Shown one piece after another: positions 5,420-6,041 of a stretch of 6,041 bases of DNA. The stretch covers positions 290-6,330 of the forward strand of contig WQTY01000005.1 of the NCBI GenBank assembly GCA_009786045.1, read 5' to 3'. The stretch comes from Pseudomonadota bacterium. GTDB lineage: Bacteria > Myxococcota_A > Bradymonadia > UBA4248. Positions within the stretch are counted from its first letter, which is position 1, and each line of letters begins with the position of its first letter. The notes under the pieces were generated by a model that worked only from the letters and a program-made list of their open reading frames with translations, made no database searches and was not told the origin of the DNA. The translations under genes and the position numbers were made by a program.

Positions 5420-6041
5420 TCAAAGGACCCTCATACCTCTCAGGTGTTCAAGGATGCTGGGACGAGCTGCTTCGGGAAAGCAGAGTCTGGCGATGTGTCT
5501 GGGTGCACGGGTCAGCATGTCGACGATGGGGCTGGCTTCCTGGATGGGAGCGATGTTTCCTGACGGCAGCAGAATGCGGATGTCGTCGTGCCGCATTGCC
5601 GGGGGCTTGGGCGAGATGCCGGGAAAAGGGAGAAGCGGCGCAGGCGCTGGCCCGTAGGGCGCAAACGCTGTATTCTGTGTCGTATCCAGGTGGAGGTAGT
5701 AACGCGGCTCAAATCCCGAACGATGCACGATGGCTTCAAGTTCAGGCCACTGGCGGCGCAGCAGCGTACAGGCTTCGTTGGGAACCTCGACAGTCTTGAA
5801 AAAGCGCCGCGAAATGAGACTTTGGGAGAGGTGTGCCAGGATCGGATCAGCCGCATCGCACCAGGCATCAAGTGCAGCCCAGGCATGGGCATCGTGAACC
5901 GCCAGGCAGAGCGCAGGGTCAACGCGCCGTTTGTCGATGACGTCGCCCAGAAGCCGGCCAAGCCGGCCAACGTTAAGAACCTCCCGGTTTCCTTCCAGCA
6001 CGAGATCCGCCAGGCGGCGAAACAGGGATTCGAGGAGCTTC
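5420..6041 (-). CDS. HD-superfamily phosphohydrolase-like protein (YwfO/COG1078 type), C-terminal part
   Basis: The frame is open to the right edge, so the start lies outside; the GTG at 6001 is internal. About 206 residues are visible, ending at TGA 5420. The motif DPILAHLSQSLISRRFFKTVEV matches the conserved DP-[IV]-L-x-x-L-(S/A)-x-x-[LF]-(x)-x-R-x-[LF]-F-K region of COG1078 HD-superfamily proteins. YYLHLDTTQNTAFAPYGP and, further on, IQEASPIVDMLTRA match that family's YYFLVDS...PYxPY and ExSPxVxAL segments. These enzymes are soluble, and some characterised members hydrolyse dNTPs. The catalytic HD residues would be N-terminal and are not visible, so activity cannot be judged. A proline-rich stretch (APAPLLPFPGISPKPP) sits between the two C-terminal segments and looks like a linker. 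Composition matches the left-hand genes rather than the AT-rich segment beside it. Confidence 0.75.
   Translation of the reverse strand, partial: KLLESLFRRLADLVLEGNREVLNVGRLGRLLGDVIDKRRVDPALCLAVHDAHAWAALDAWCDAADPILAHLSQSLISRRFFKTVEVPNEACTLLRRQWPELEAIVHRSGFEPRYYLHLDTTQNTAFAPYGPAPAPLLPFPGISPKPPAMRHDDIRILLPSGNIAPIQEASPIVDMLTRAPRHIARLCFPEAARPSILEHLRGMRVL

Noticed and set aside
3866..5420. Insertion sequence or CRISPR array in the non-coding parts
   Set aside because: There is no transposase, no direct target duplication and no regularly spaced direct repeats; only two inverted related elements and two hairpins are present.

Overview
The window reads as chromosome from a fairly GC-rich Gram-negative bacterium. 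The basis is a Sec-exported beta-barrel-like protein, Shine-Dalgarno starts, and a MinD/ParA-like ATPase fused to a RodZ-type helix-turn-helix. I recall similar fusions from deltaproteobacterial (Myxococcota/Bradymonadota-like) genomes, but the sequence does not prove the phylum. No rRNA, tRNA, transposase, integrase, phage gene or CRISPR array is visible.

Layout. Positions 1-3865 hold three plus-strand genes in close order. They are the 3' part of an ATP-grasp ligase-like gene (1-1104), an AlaA-like class I/II aminotransferase (1173-2420), and the ATPase-HTH fusion (2459-3865). The gaps are 68 and 38 nt and both internal starts have clear ribosome binding sites, so one transcript is plausible. 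The ATP-grasp enzyme and the aminotransferase together suggest amino-acid or small amide/peptide metabolism. The third protein looks like a cytoplasmic regulator or organiser whose P-loop lysine is arginine.

Positions 3866-5420 form a visibly AT-richer accessory segment, read on the minus strand. It holds a 199-residue exported, probably outer-membrane barrel protein (3991-4590). Just upstream of it is a short cysteine-rich reading frame with a hydrophobic N-terminus and no convincing start (4613-5056). Non-coding sequence with strong secondary structure follows: two tandem REP-like hairpins sharing one architecture, the second ending in a T-tract as an intrinsic terminator (5140-5219). Two related elements (3866-3932 and 5326-5417) lie at the outer edges in inverted orientation. 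Each has a T-run, a G5...C5 pair and the shared ATCGCTTGTGGGTG motif. They could be dispersed 3'-end repeats or the ends of an old mobile cargo.

Positions 5420-6041 hold the 3' part of a minus-strand gene that runs off the right edge. It matches the C-terminal region of YwfO/COG1078-type HD-superfamily phosphohydrolases.

The most unusual items are the Arg-P-loop ATPase-HTH fusion, the two-hairpin element that may be transcribed as a small RNA, and the inverted pair of repeat elements around the AT-rich orphan genes.
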